The translations under genes were made by a program, and so were the position numbers. A DNA stretch of 64,000 nucleotides from Papio anubis (Eukaryota > Chordata > Mammalia > Primates > Cercopithecidae), in contig NC_044981.1 in assembly GCF_008728515.1 (NCBI RefSeq), positions 6,748,538-6,812,537 on the forward strand, in the 5' to 3' direction. This document shows, piece after piece, positions 54,196-64,000 of this stretch. The stretch's first letter is position 1. Every line of letters starts with the position of its first letter. The notes under the pieces are model-generated. The model was given only the letters and a program-made list of their open reading frames with translations, was not told the origin of the DNA and ran no database searches.

Positions 54196-55465
54196 CTTCA
54201 ACACAGCTGCGGGGTCGTCCCTCCCACCCACTTGCTCAGTCTTTTCCCCTGCGGAATCTGCTTGCCTGTTTCTATTGATACAGGCACACAGCACACAGAG
54301 CCTTATTTTTCACTTGAACAAATGCTGCCTGGCTTTGTCCCAAAGAGAACAAGCGGCAGCCCCATGACTTAATCACACAACAGGTGAGCCAGTCCGTGCC
54401 AACGTTTACACCAACTTGTCTCGGACCTGCCGGAGTTATCTGCCTACTGGAGTTTCCTAACAGCAATCCTGACCCCTGGCATTAAATTGTGGAATATCCC
54501 AGAAGTTTGCAGCACCCCTGGCCCCATAGCAGCAGGAAGCACTCCAGCTGTGAGGGCAGAGTTGTATGCGGAAGGATGACCACAGGGTAAAATGTGTTCA
54601 GGCAAACATTCTTCACCTCAAATCACTTAGAACTTCAGCGATAAGATTAATGGTTCCTATGGCAATGGATAAGCCCCAGTTGCCAACAGAAGACTGTAGC
54701 TTTCTCAAAACTCCTTCGGACAAGGGTACCTACTCTCTATCACCCCTGTGAACTGGCCACATTTCTTCTTTCAGCTTTGGTCAAAAGTAAATGTTCTCTT
54801 GCACATTTTATGACATTGTCTAGAACATTCTCTTCTGAGGCAAAATCACTTCTTTTCCTCTTGGGGATTTCTGAGTGTACGCTATCTTGTTGTGCCTACA
54901 ACAGTTTTGGAATTTTTTTTGTCCAATGTTGCAGTTTGGGGGTATGGAAGGAGGTTGTTCCCACGTGTTTCATTTGATTTTGATCATTCTGTCTTCCTCT
55001 CGCTCTCCCTTGCCCTTCACTGTCCCCAGCTCCCATCCTATCATTCACTTTCAGATATGACACAAACAGTCACACAGCTTGTGGATGTGAATGCATCCTT
55101 TTAGCAGCACCTCCAGGTGGAAGGGGCGCACTCGGGGAAGCATTCAGTTCTAACAAATGGAAAGTGGTTTCCCCACTGGACAGCATAGACTGCTTTGAGA
55201 ACCCAGGATCACGTTACACAGTGATGTCCGCTGTGTATCCTTCCCCACAGCCTGTCCTTTGCGGGGCCACACCTTGACAAAAAGACTGGTATGCCACATT
55301 AGAAAGAGCAAAAACATGTTCTCTGTGTTCTTTTTTTAAAAAATTTTTGGTTGATTCACAGAAGCAGTAATGACCATATGTATAGATATAGCTTCTATGG
55401 TACATATTTTTATAATGTGAATAAGAAATAAAGTGATACTGATGGGAGCATGATTTGCATTGCAC
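54196..55465. other. Unique block
   Basis: About 1.27 kb with no named repeat. Short overlapping frames at 54777-55104 (plus) and 55214-55597 (minus) have no domain; the latter runs into the LTR. Confidence 0.5.
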
Positions 55466-55830
55466 GTATTGCCTTAGTCCATTTTGTGCCACAATAACAA
55501 AATATCTGAGACTGGGTGATGTATAATAAACAGAAATGTATTGGCTCATGATTCTGGAGGCTGGGAAGTCCAAGATTGAGAAGCCAACATCTGGCAAGGG
55601 CCTTCCTGAGTCATCCCATGGCAGAAGGCCGGGGGTGGGGGAGCCCTGGCTTGTTTTTTAAATAAGGAACCCACTCCTGAGAAAACGGCATTAATCTATT
55701 CATGAAAGTGGTGCCTCCATGACCCAAACACCTCCCACTAGGCCCCATCTACCAACACTGCTGCATTGGGCATCAAGTTTCCAACACATGAGCTTTAGGG
55801 GATATATTCAAACCACAACCCTATCATGCT
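55466..55830 (-). mobile_element. MST/THE1-type MaLR LTR, antisense
   Basis: The plus strand reads the complement of a MaLR LTR: 'ccttagtccattttgtgcc', 'gagactgggtgatgtataat', 'tggctcatgattctggaggctgg', 'catgacccaaacacctcccactaggccccatct' and 'caaaccacaaccctatca'. Length of about 365 bp fits a complete solo LTR. Confidence 0.8.
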
Positions 55831-56181
55831 TGTTTTTATCATGATCACGAACAGGCCCTGGCACTGTGCACGGAAGAGAAAAGGCTGAGTGCATTCATAG
55901 GCATGTTTGATGGAAGTGGCCCATGGCCCAGGTACCACCTTGCTTCTCTGCTCTCCACTGGGGGTCATGAGCTTTGCTACAATGCACTTTCCTTATTTGT
56001 AAATATATGGATTTTTATTTTCCATCTTGTATGCTGTATAGGCTTTCTTCTGTGATATTTAGGATTGTTTTTGCCCGTTTTGATTAAACAGTTCACAGTT
56101 TTAAGTTTTCAGTAACAAAATATATCTATTAAATACCTTTATAATGGCAATGCCTGCAAAAAAAAAAAAAAAAAAAAAAAA
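55831..56181 (+). pseudogene. Possible processed retrocopy 3' end with poly(A)
   Basis: AT-rich sequence ends with ATTAAA at 56128-56133, then 24 A at 56158-56181, a spacing of about 25 bases as in a cleaved mRNA. No known repeat is seen in the 325 bp before it. No coding frame or target-site duplication is identified, so the source gene is unknown. An old repeat tail is the alternative. Confidence 0.35.
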
Positions 56182-56714
56182 GTAATTTGTGGGAAAGTTT
56201 CTCCCTTTTTTAACCATTGAAATAATTTTTTGTATCAAGTTGACCCTCAAGGAGCCATGAAAAAGAAATAATTATTTTTTAATTTAGTTTTTCATAATCC
56301 AAGGTTTCTTGGGAATATAGCTATGGCCTTATTACAAAACAGAGCATCCCATGAAACCTCAGTCATCCAGAACAGCATTTTCTAGTTAAGCAAACATTGG
56401 ATGTACTCTATGCAAAGAGGACTAAGTTAGCAGTCAGGATACCTGACAATCTATCAGGGCATCACTGCCAGATAGAAATATTCCTTGCAGAGACTGTTCC
56501 TTTTGTTCTAATTCTCTGTACGCCAAGCCACCACCTGCCCACGTCTTTGGCGTAGCACAGCGAGATCAGCCCACTAGATGGAAGGGCCTTGGGCAAATGA
56601 CTGGCCCTGATTTTTAAGCCACGTTCCTTCCAGTGGAAAATAATTTCACTAACCTAGAAAGGTATTCGAATTTATTAACTAAAATATTCGTTTTTCAAGT
56701 GTGCACCTCAGGAT
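56182..56714. other. Unique block
   Basis: About 530 bp, AT-rich, nothing recognised. Confidence 0.5.
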
Positions 56715-56870
56715 TGGATTAGGGTAGGAGGCTGAGGTGGCAAAGATAGATGCAAGAAGTACAAGGAGGCTATTGCGATAATCCAGAGGTGAAGGTGGCT
56801 TAGACCAGTGCTCTGAGGATAAAAAGAATTCGGATTAGGTGGGTTACAGATCATTGAGATTTTCATATAG
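56715..56870 (-). mobile_element. L2-like fragment, antisense, weak
   Basis: The stretch 'ggaggctattgcgataatccagaggtgaaggtggcttagaccagtg' resembles the internal antisense L2 body. Old and uncertain. Confidence 0.35.
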
Positions 56871-57221
56871 AATTAGGTTTAAAACCTTATTTGGGCTCAA
56901 GGACACTTTTTTTTTTTTTCTGTCAATTTGGTTAGCATGAGTCAGACCCCTGGACAACATTTAACTGATCAAATCCAGTTTCAGGACCTAAGAATTCAAC
57001 AGTTCCACTGGGGGAAAGCTCCAGGAAGGCTCTGCCTGTCGTAGACAACAGAAGTCTTCCTTATGTTCCATTTCACATGTGTACATAGATATATATGTAC
57101 ACACAGACACGGGCGTATTGTACAAGCCATGAAGATTGACTTAAAATGTGTATGGACCCTGGGTACACCTCGCAGAAGAGTTTTCTGAATTAAGACTTCG
57201 CAGAGGCAGTTGAACAAGAAG
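56871..57221. other. Unique spacer
   Basis: About 350 bp, nothing recognised. Confidence 0.45.
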
Positions 57222-57358
57222 AAACATGAGCTTTGAAGTTAGAGAGATGTGCCTATCACTAGCTCTGTGACTAGTGAAGATAAGTTACTCAGCCTCTCAG
57301 ACTTAGTGTCCTCATAGGTAAAATGGACACAGGATCTACCATGTGGCTATCATAAGAC
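57222..57358 (+). mobile_element. MIR SINE, sense
   Basis: The order 'gagctttgaagttagagagatgtgcc', 'ctagctctgtgactagtgaagataagttactcagcctctcagacttagtgtcctcataggtaaaatgg' is MIR. An AluS interrupts its 3' side. Confidence 0.8.
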
Positions 57359-57374
57359 AAAGTACCTCGAAACA

Positions 57375-57672
57375 GGCCAGGTGTGCTGGCTGACACCTGT
57401 AATCCCAGCACAGGAGGCTGAGGCGGGCAGATCACCTGAGGTCAGGGGTTCAAGATGAACCTGACCAACATGGCAAAACCCTGTCTCTACTAAAAATACA
57501 AAAATTAGCCAGGTGTGGTGGCGTGGGCCTGTAATCCCAGCTACTTGGGAGGCTGAGGCAGGAGAATGACTTGAACCCAGGAGGCGGAGGTTACAGTGAG
57601 TCGAGATTGCGCCACTGCACTCCAGCCTGGGTGACAGAGCAAGACTCCATCTCAAAAAAAAATAGTAATAAT
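57375..57672 (+). mobile_element. AluS-type SINE with target-site duplication
   Basis: A dimer with a small deletion in the left arm ('cccagcacaggaggctgag'). A 16-bp duplication, aaagtacctcgaaaca at 57359-57374 and aaagtacttagaaaca at 57673-57688, has two mismatches. Confidence 0.92.
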
Positions 57673-57688
57673 AAAGTACTTAGAAACA

Positions 57689-58082
57689 TAATAGGTCATC
57701 AACAAATAGTAGTTGCTGTTTATTTCATTTTGGTAGCTAAAAATAAAAAATTATTTTGTGACTATTTGCATCGTCTTATAAAAAGTGACATATGTAAACA
57801 TTCCTAGTAACTGCCATTTCTGATTAAATAAATACTGGATAATAAACATTTTCTTACAGTTTTGTTTAAAATGTACATTAGCATTCAGGAATACCTCCTC
57901 TGATTTCCTTACACTAGGATGGCTCTAGCCGCACTCTAGCTAGAGTATCTGGTTCTGTCGAAATGTTAGGGATAGCAGTTTTACTTTCATCACTAAACCT
58001 TGCAATAAAAAAGAAATTCTGACTGCAGGAGCTATTTATACACTAACTAAAACTTTTTACTTTGGAAGCTGAATGAAGGTCT
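57689..58082. other. Unique block
   Basis: About 390 bp, AT-rich, nothing recognised. Confidence 0.5.
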
Positions 58083-58352
58083 ACAGGGTCTCACTCTGTT
58101 GTCCAGCCTGGAGTGCAGTGGCGAAATCATAACTTACTGCGGTCTTGAACTCCTAGGCTGAAGCAATCCTCCTGCCACAGCCTCCCAAGTAGCTGGGACT
58201 ACAAGTGTGCACCACTACACCTGGTGTGTGTGTGTGTACAAAGTCTCACTATGTCACCCACCCTGGTCTTGAACTCCTGGTCTGAAGAAATCCCCCTGCC
58301 TCCACCTCCCAGAGTGCTTGGATTACAGGCACGTGACACTGTGCACAGCCTC
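58083..58352 (-). mobile_element. AluJ-type SINE, antisense, with TG run in the linker
   Basis: An antisense dimer with strong divergence. The linker has become (GT)n at 58223-58238. The 74-residue plus frame at 58224-58448 is not a gene. Confidence 0.85.
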
Positions 58353-58489
58353 TTAACAGATCTTAAAATCTTCAGCAATGTGCCAATTTACTACTCTAAA
58401 TGGTCTACTGTGCTAAAAGATCTTGCATCCTATTGCACTAGCAACTGATATTTTCACATAATTTCAATTAGTCCTTTTTAAAAAGTGTT

Positions 58490-59000
58490 AACCCCCATTC
58501 GTTCTACGATACAAGGCATCCCTTCAATCCCTGGTCACCTCCTTACCAAAATTTGCTAAGCAAATGTTTCAAATGTCCACTCTAACCTCAATCAGTCCAC
58601 CACCTTGTGGGTGGTAAGGAATATGGTAAGTCCATCGCATCCGATTCGTCACAGCACATCATCATACTGCACCTGTCATAAAACAGATTCCTTGATTAGA
58701 TGATAATACATAAGGGGCCAGGCCAAGTTAAAAACTGCTTTCTGCTCTGGGCCTCTCATCATGTTTGCTGCAGTCCTGGATATGCAAATCTAAATCTAGA
58801 ATGCGTGTCTACCTATCCCAGCCAAGGTTCACGGGTACCCACCAGGACACATGGGTAATGGGACGGCACAATTCACCTGCCAGCAGTGGGCCATCCTGCA
58901 TTTTCTCAGGCGGTGGCCACAGCCGCTTTTAGTTTCTAATGATTTTGTTGACAAACAGGACAAGTATTAGTCACATTTTGAGTTTGTGAGTGAGATAGCG
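58490..59000 (-). pseudogene. Endogenous retrovirus integrase remnant (ERVL-like)
   Basis: On the minus strand, three stretches in the order of a retroviral integrase can be read. They are a Cys-x2-Cys zinc-binding end near 58950, a Trp-Gln-Val start of the catalytic core with a nearby Pro-Leu-Pro near 58870, and a Pro-Tyr-His-Pro segment near 58610. They fall in different reading frames with several stops, so the gene is dead. Integrase joined viral DNA to the host genome in the ancestral element. No flanking LTR is identified. The ERVL assignment is from memory of family motifs. Confidence 0.55.
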
Positions 59001-59562
59001 GGAAACATCTTTTCTCTGCCCTCAAGTAGTACATTGCTGACTATGTTTATTTCTCTCCAAAAATTCATATCATATAAAATAAGAAATGTAATATAATGAT
59101 TGAAGCACATTCTAAGTCCCTCTGACCATAACATTTATGAGTTCAAATTTCACGTGAGCACACGAAGATGTTCAGTGAGTGCACATTGGTGACATCCAAA
59201 TTACACCTAATAATACAGCTAGAGAGAGAAAAGTGACATGCCATTTTATTTCAGTTCCTCATAGCTCCCAATTGGCCAATTCAGTCCATTCTTTCACCCT
59301 GAAGTTTTGATAGTGACTGTCACGTTGTCTGTTGGTTGTGAGTGCTCTTTGGCTGATAGAGCTGTAGCTGGTGTGAAACAGGGTGCCGTTCCCTTGGCAT
59401 TCCTCTTGCTGGCCTTCTGGGAGAAGCTAAGAAAGATATCAAAGATAAAAGGCACTGTGCAGTGATTTAGCAGATGCCCTGTGTCCAGATGCCAGATTAA
59501 ATCAGTGGGTCTGTCAGAGATGGGAGAAGGACTCTCGATTCAGTTGCTCACTTAAAAGTATA
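59001..59562. other. Unique or decayed ERV-flank sequence
   Basis: About 560 bp. It may continue the ERV remnant, but I see no motif to support that. Confidence 0.4.
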
Positions 59563-59855
59563 GGCCGGGTACAGTGGCTCACACCCGTAATCCCAGCACT
59601 TTGGGAGGCCGATGCAGGTGGATCATAGGAGGTCAGGAGTTCGAAGCCATCCTGGCCAACATGGTGAAACCCCGTCTCTACTAAAAAGACAAAAATTAGC
59701 CAGGCGTGGTGACTCACACCTGTGGTCCCAGCTACCCAGGACACTGAGGCAGGAGAATTACTTGAGCTTGGGAGGCAGAGGTTACAGTGAGCCGAGATTG
59801 CACCACTGCACTCCAGCCTGGGCAACAGAGCAAGACTCTGTCTCGAAAAAGAAAA
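59563..59855 (+). mobile_element. AluS-type SINE
   Basis: A full dimer starting aggccgggtacagtggctc and ending in a GAAAAAGAAAAC tail. Confidence 0.92.
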
Positions 59856-60176
59856 CAAATCTATGAAAGCAATGCTGAAGGCTCGCTACAGGGTGGCGCA
59901 GTCTCTGTAGCAAGGGTGGGGCTCATAATCTCTTCAGTAGGCCTTCAGCTTCCTTATGCTTATGGCCACATACACCTGGGCTATTAAACCCAGCTAGTCA
60001 TTGTTCTCCGCCTGTAGAATTAGATGTTGGGGTCTCCATGGGGGTATATACATTGACATGTCCAAGTTACTACCTCCTTTCACACAGACATTATTATACA
60101 ACAGAAAAAGTGAAATATCTTTGAGACGAGTGACACTCTGTAGAATTCTGTCATGAAGAAAGATGTGTCTATCTTT
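59856..60176. other. Unique block
   Basis: About 320 bp, nothing recognised. Confidence 0.5.
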
Positions 60177-60186
60177 CTATTTCACC

Positions 60187-60495
60187 TTATTTTATATTAT
60201 TACTATTATTATTATTATTGAGATGGAGTCTCACTCTGTTGCCCAGGCGAGAGTGTAGTAGCATGATCTCGGCTCACTGCAACCTCCTGGGTTCAAGCAA
60301 TTCTCCTGCCTCAGCCTCCCAAGTAGCTGGGATTACAAGTGCACGCTACCAGGCCTGGATAATTTTTGTATTTTCAGTAGAGATGGGGTTTCACCATATT
60401 GGTCAGGCTGGTCTCAAACTCCTGACCTCAGGTGATCCGCCCACCTCAGCCTCCCAAAGTGCTGGGATTACAGGTGTGAGCCACTGCACCCAGCC
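60187..60495 (-). mobile_element. AluS-type SINE, antisense, with (TTA)n tail
   Basis: An antisense dimer whose T-tail has become (TTA)n (about 60196-60219). A 10-bp duplication ctatttcacc lies at 60177-60186 and 60496-60505. Confidence 0.92.
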
Positions 60496-60554
60496 CTATT
60501 TCACCCCTGTGATCTGTCAATTGTCATAGACTGACTTAATCAAGCATAGTGTTA

Positions 60555-60690
60555 CATCCTCCCTGGACCACTCTCCAAAGTCATCTCACCTCTCCCAGCC
60601 TCAGACTCATCACCTCTAAGCTGAGGCAAGAACAGAATACTTACCTTGCATACTGCATAGGAATGCTGTGATCATCAATCAAATGCAAAT
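60555..60690 (+). mobile_element. MIR-like SINE, sense, partial
   Basis: The stretch 'ctcccagcctcagactcatcacctctaagctgaggcaagaacag' and 'gcatactgcataggaatgctgtgatc' resembles the distal half of MIR. Confidence 0.45.
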
Positions 60691-60700
60691 AAAAGCCAAC

Positions 60701-60825
60701 CGGCCAGGGCGTTGGCTCACACCTGTAATCCAATCCTTTGGGAAGCTGAGGTGGGAGGATCACTTGAGGCCAGGAGTTCAAGTGAACCCCCATTTCTACA
60801 AAAAAATTGTTTTAAAAAATGTAAA
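60701..60825 (+). mobile_element. Alu left-arm fragment
   Basis: A diverged single arm ('ccagggcgttggctcacacctgtaatccaatcc') with an A/T-rich tail, directly before a complete AluJ in the same direction. Confidence 0.8.
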
Positions 60826-60828
60826 AAT

Positions 60829-61126
60829 TGGCCTGACACAGTGGCTCACACCTGTATTCCCAGCACTTTGAGAGGCTGCGGTGGGAGGATCTCTTGAGCC
60901 CAGGAGTTTGAGATCAGCCTGGGCAAGACCTCGTCTCTACAAAACGTAGAAAAATTAGCTGGGCATGGTGGCATGTGCCTGTAGTCACAGCTACTCGGCA
61001 AGCTGAGGTAGGAGGACTGCTTGAGTCCAGGAGGTCAGGGTTATAGAGCTGTGATATCGCACCACTGCACTCCAGCCTGGCCAACAGAGTGAGACTCTGT
61101 CTCAAAAAAAAAAAAAAAAAAAAAAA
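60829..61126 (+). mobile_element. AluJ-type SINE
   Basis: A dimer starting ggcctgacacagtggctcac with AluJ-like arms and a 24-A tail. Confidence 0.88.
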
Positions 61127-62534
61127 GAGCCAGCAGCCCCCTAAGCTGTCAAACTGCCCAAAACTAGCCAGTATTACTTAGACTTCAAACATACAGTCAG
61201 CCTCAGATGTCTCTTTAGCCAAATCTGCTACAAACATAGCAAAGATCTACTTGGGAACATGATAACTTTTTGAGGAGGCAAAGAGATGGGATTGTAGGCT
61301 GGGGACTTCAAGATTCCTTCATTTGGGACCTGCCTGTCCCAGAGCCAGGAAACTGCCTTTGAAAGCTTACAAGGCCAAGTGCAATTGAACACTCTACCTG
61401 CCCTCCTCTCTCTCCTGCTCCTGACCCACTTAGAGAAAGCATTAGGACCACCGTCCTTTCCCCATTCTCTACCTTCCCTTCCCCTCTGCTTTGTCTATGT
61501 GGACACAGGGGTGAATCTGGGTCTCTTCACACGGGCTTCTGACAGGTGGTCCACGATAGAGGGAGACGGGAGTAGGAGAGAAGAAAAGAGATTCATAAGC
61601 TCCTGCAAAATCACCAAGAAGAACTGGGAAAGATTCCATGTATCCCTTCCTTGCCGCAGCCCAGATGGCAGTACTGTGACTTCCCTGTCCTTGACAGCAG
61701 TTCACACACGACTCATGCACATCTGATTTGTGGCCAGGTGCAGGGAACACACAGAAGAGACCACCGCCCCTCTCGTCTGAACTCCAGTTTTGCCTCCAGA
61801 CCCGTGGAGAATCAAAAACCATGGCCTCCAGGCTGTGAGGAAGATGAGCGCGTGTCAGCCCAGCTGCTCCTTAGCCAGACGCGGGCTCGACGCTAAGAAA
61901 AACTGGCGTCCTCACCTCCTCCTGTCTTTAGGTTTTCTTGGGGGATATAAGATAAGATTCGGACCGACAAGCCTCCATATAAAATGTGAATTACCACTGG
62001 TCAGTGGTTCCTCAATGTTAATCCTGGATAGAGGAATAGACCCAAACATCTGAAACCCTGGCCCTTAGAAGGAATAAAGCTTTGCACAGAGAACCATGAC
62101 ACAGAAAATGGGTCCCTGCCCAGAAGAGCTTACAGACTAATACCTATACGGGCAGAAGCAAAACAGGTTTTCCCCATACGGCATGTTGTTGAGATCTTGC
62201 TCTTAATGGTATAAATCTTTGTAAATCCTCCAGATTGAAAGATGAATTGAGGGAAGTGTGGTGTGTATAGCAGAAGGCATTTCAGCCGGCCTGTGGATAA
62301 TGTGACAAGCCCAGGGACTCACGACCCAAGTAACCATGTGGAGGGTCCTGCCAGGAGGGGCAGGTGCTACTGCTGCTGAAGACTGTCCCTCCAGACTGTC
62401 CTCTCTCACAGTGGCCACGAAGCCCAGGCAGTCGCCCAGCCCACGGCCCACCCCCGTGCATCTGTCTCTATTTCCCAAGAAGAGTGTGCCAGATGCCAGC
62501 TGGGTTATGCTGAGACTGAGCTTGACTTGTCTTG
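61127..62534. other. Unique block
   Basis: About 1.4 kb. A faint L2-like part may lie near 61365-61435. Frames of up to 120 residues on both strands overlap each other and show no domain. No promoter or splice structure is convincing. Confidence 0.45.
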
Positions 62535-62612
62535 TTCTCAGTGCCCAACACCGAACCAGGCACACATAGTCTGTGCTCAGTATTTATGGCATGAAAAAAA
62601 TAAATTAACTAA
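62535..62612 (+). mobile_element. L2 3'-end fragment
   Basis: The stretch 'ctcagtgcccaacaccgaaccaggcacacatagtctgtgctcagtatttatggcatga' matches the end of L2. Confidence 0.65.
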
Positions 62613-62637
62613 TGCCCTTGAGAAAACAGCCCCCAAG

Positions 62638-62668
62638 CCTAACCCTAACCCTAACCTAACCCTGACCC
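62638..62668 (-). repeat. Interstitial telomeric repeat
   Basis: The plus strand reads about five CCCTAA units, one lacking a C and one with a G change, in 31 bp. On the minus strand this is TTAGGG. It lies inside otherwise ordinary sequence. Confidence 0.93.
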
Positions 62669-63114
62669 TTCTTTTTGAACTTTCATTACAGGACAAACAT
62701 GAGAAGCATCCTTGGTCACTTTTACAAATGAGTATCTTCGTTACATCACACTCCAAACATGATCACTGAGTCATAGTTTGTTCAAGTTGGAAGGAATCTT
62801 AGATATCCGCTAGCCTGGCCATTTCCTTTAACACGTGAGAAATGTGACCAATTCCACCGACCAGGGAATGTCTTAACTATTTGCCGACATAGGACCTTAG
62901 TAACCTGAAGACAAACAATGTCCATAAGATAGCATAAGGACCTCCCAAAATCTGGCTGGACCTGAGGATGTTCATTAGAAAATCTTTACATCGTAAATCT
63001 CTATTTCATCGTAAATTCTACAAGATTTGGGAGTATATTCATGTGTGGGAACCAAATCAGCTAGAATTTTTTTTCAAGTTATTAAGATATACTCACAGCA
63101 AGCAATTCTTTTAA
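62669..63114. other. Unique block
   Basis: About 445 bp, nothing recognised. Confidence 0.5.
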
Positions 63115-63465
63115 ATTTAACAGTCACTGAGGAACTGTTATATGCCAGAGACTCCCCAAAGGTACTCTAGAGGTATCCAAAGGTGAGTTCAGTATCACTG
63201 TTCCCAGAGGCTCCCGATTGCATGCACGGCCAGACAAACATGTACCAACGATCCTGATACAAGACAGACTACAGCACCTGCTGTAATAGAGAAACAAGGT
63301 TCAGAGGACAAAGTAACTGCAAGGACTTGGGCCCAGCAGGTGAAAGGGGAAGGAAGTACCTAGTCTTTGAGAGGTGGGTGGAAATCCAACAGGTATGTGG
63401 AAGAAGGCAAAGGCATACCGCATGAAGGGATCAGCATTAGCTAAAGCAAAGGATAAATGGGAATC
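63115..63465 (-). mobile_element. L2 fragment, antisense
   Basis: The order 'cactgaggaactgttatatgccagagactcc', 'gctgtaatagagaaacaaggttcag' and 'ggcaaaggcataccgcatgaaggg' resembles the antisense distal L2. Confidence 0.5.
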
Positions 63466-63474
63466 GTTTTTTTA

Positions 63475-63665
63475 AATGTTATACCAACTATATGTTGGAC
63501 ACTTTAGAAGTATAAATTCATTTTATACTCACAACAACCGAATAAATTAGGTATCACAGCTTCCATTTTTCGGAGGATGGAACCAGACTTCGGAAAGATT
63601 AAAAATGTATCCAATGAGGGTCAGGATGATATAACGCATATGGGGCAAAGCCCAGATATAAACCC
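63475..63665 (-). mobile_element. MIR SINE, antisense
   Basis: The block reads 'taccaactatatgttggacactttagaagtataaattc', 'tactcacaacaaccgaataaattaggtatcacagcttcc' and 'gcaaagcccagatataaacccctgcaaggctgactcc'. Confidence 0.7.
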
Positions 63666-64000
63666 CTGCAAGGCTGACTCCAATGCCAAGACTTTTTCCA
63701 CTTCAGGAGGCTGCCTCCCGGGGAGGGGAGATGGCAAGGCATAGTTTAGGGACATTAGCTCTGTGTGGCTAGTTCATGGGGACAGGGGAACTCAGATGGT
63801 AAGGGGTTGAGAAAATGAGGAAGATGACAGAGAAAGGAGGGAGGCGGGAGGAAAACAAGATAGAGCTTTGCTGCTGGTTGTTTTGTAAGATGAAGGAAAC
63901 TAGGGAAAGTCTCAAGATTCAAGACTCAGAGGAAAAGGAGGTTTAAGATGAGAAGAAGTGGCAGCGGAGCAGGATCGCAGAAAAAAAAGAGAGACCAGGC
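63666..64000. other. Unique purine-rich end of window
   Basis: GA-rich sequence on the plus strand, nothing recognised. The window stops here. Confidence 0.5.

Noticed and set aside
62638..62668. Evidence that the window is subtelomeric
   Set aside because: Only five telomere units are present and no subtelomeric repeat family flanks them.

Overview
The window is primate nuclear DNA, and specifically catarrhine (human, ape or Old World monkey). It carries about 40 Alu copies, ranging from free monomers and AluJ through AluS to AluY, together with an L1PA/PB-grade L1 tail and old mammalian repeats (MIR, L2, L3/CR1, MER5A, MER20, MLT1/MST LTRs). Human or another ape is the simplest reading, but one young AluY at 27.3 kb has variants that are also common in Old World monkeys, so the species is not proven. 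I find no intact protein-coding gene and no exon, tRNA, rRNA, CRISPR array or bacterial-type operon that I can defend. Every long open frame lies in a transposon, in a purine repeat, or in non-conserved sequence. The window reads as intergenic or deep-intronic DNA.

Layout. 0-7.3 kb: an AluJ, an antisense MER5A, two MLT1 LTRs (one split by an AluY) and two partial copies of one repeat I cannot name. 7.3-9.6 kb: an AluS whose tail has grown into about 0.95 kb of GAAA/GGAA repeat inside the Alu's own target-site duplication, then an Alu left arm and a BC200-like Alu monomer. 10.4-12 kb: an L1PA/PB 3' end with clear target-site duplications, and an old antisense L1. 12.6-18.3 kb: Alus over MIR, L3/CR1, L2 and hAT-Charlie remnants. 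18.3-20.9 kb: the most repeat-poor GC-rich block. 20.9-22.4 kb: an Alu cluster nested in an old L1 tail. 22.4-27.3 kb: mostly unique sequence with MIRs and an inverted MER20 pair. 27.3-30.5 kb: a tight inverted Alu pair, then an antisense L1M broken by two AluJ, an L1PB/MA-type tail and an AluY.

30.6-38 kb: an ERV1-type LTR, Alus, an L1 3' end with a strong G-quadruplex motif, an (AT)18 tract and L2 fragments. 38-49 kb: MER20, MER5A, MIR, L2, an MST/MLT-type LTR and a hAT-Charlie copy among unique blocks. 49-56 kb: mostly unique, with an L2, a GT/GC tract of strong Z-DNA character, an antisense MST/THE1-type LTR and a possible retrocopy 3' end. 57-61 kb: Alus around a decayed antisense endogenous-retrovirus integrase remnant. 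61-64 kb: unique sequence, a 31-bp interstitial telomeric repeat, L2 and MIR.

There is no gene set acting together here. The interest lies in nested insertions, target-site duplications, tail-born microsatellite growth and non-B DNA motifs. Repeat names come from remembered consensus features and were not checked with a masking program. Boundaries are good to about 10-20 bp, and exact where a target-site duplication is given. I saw no evidence of a new biological system.
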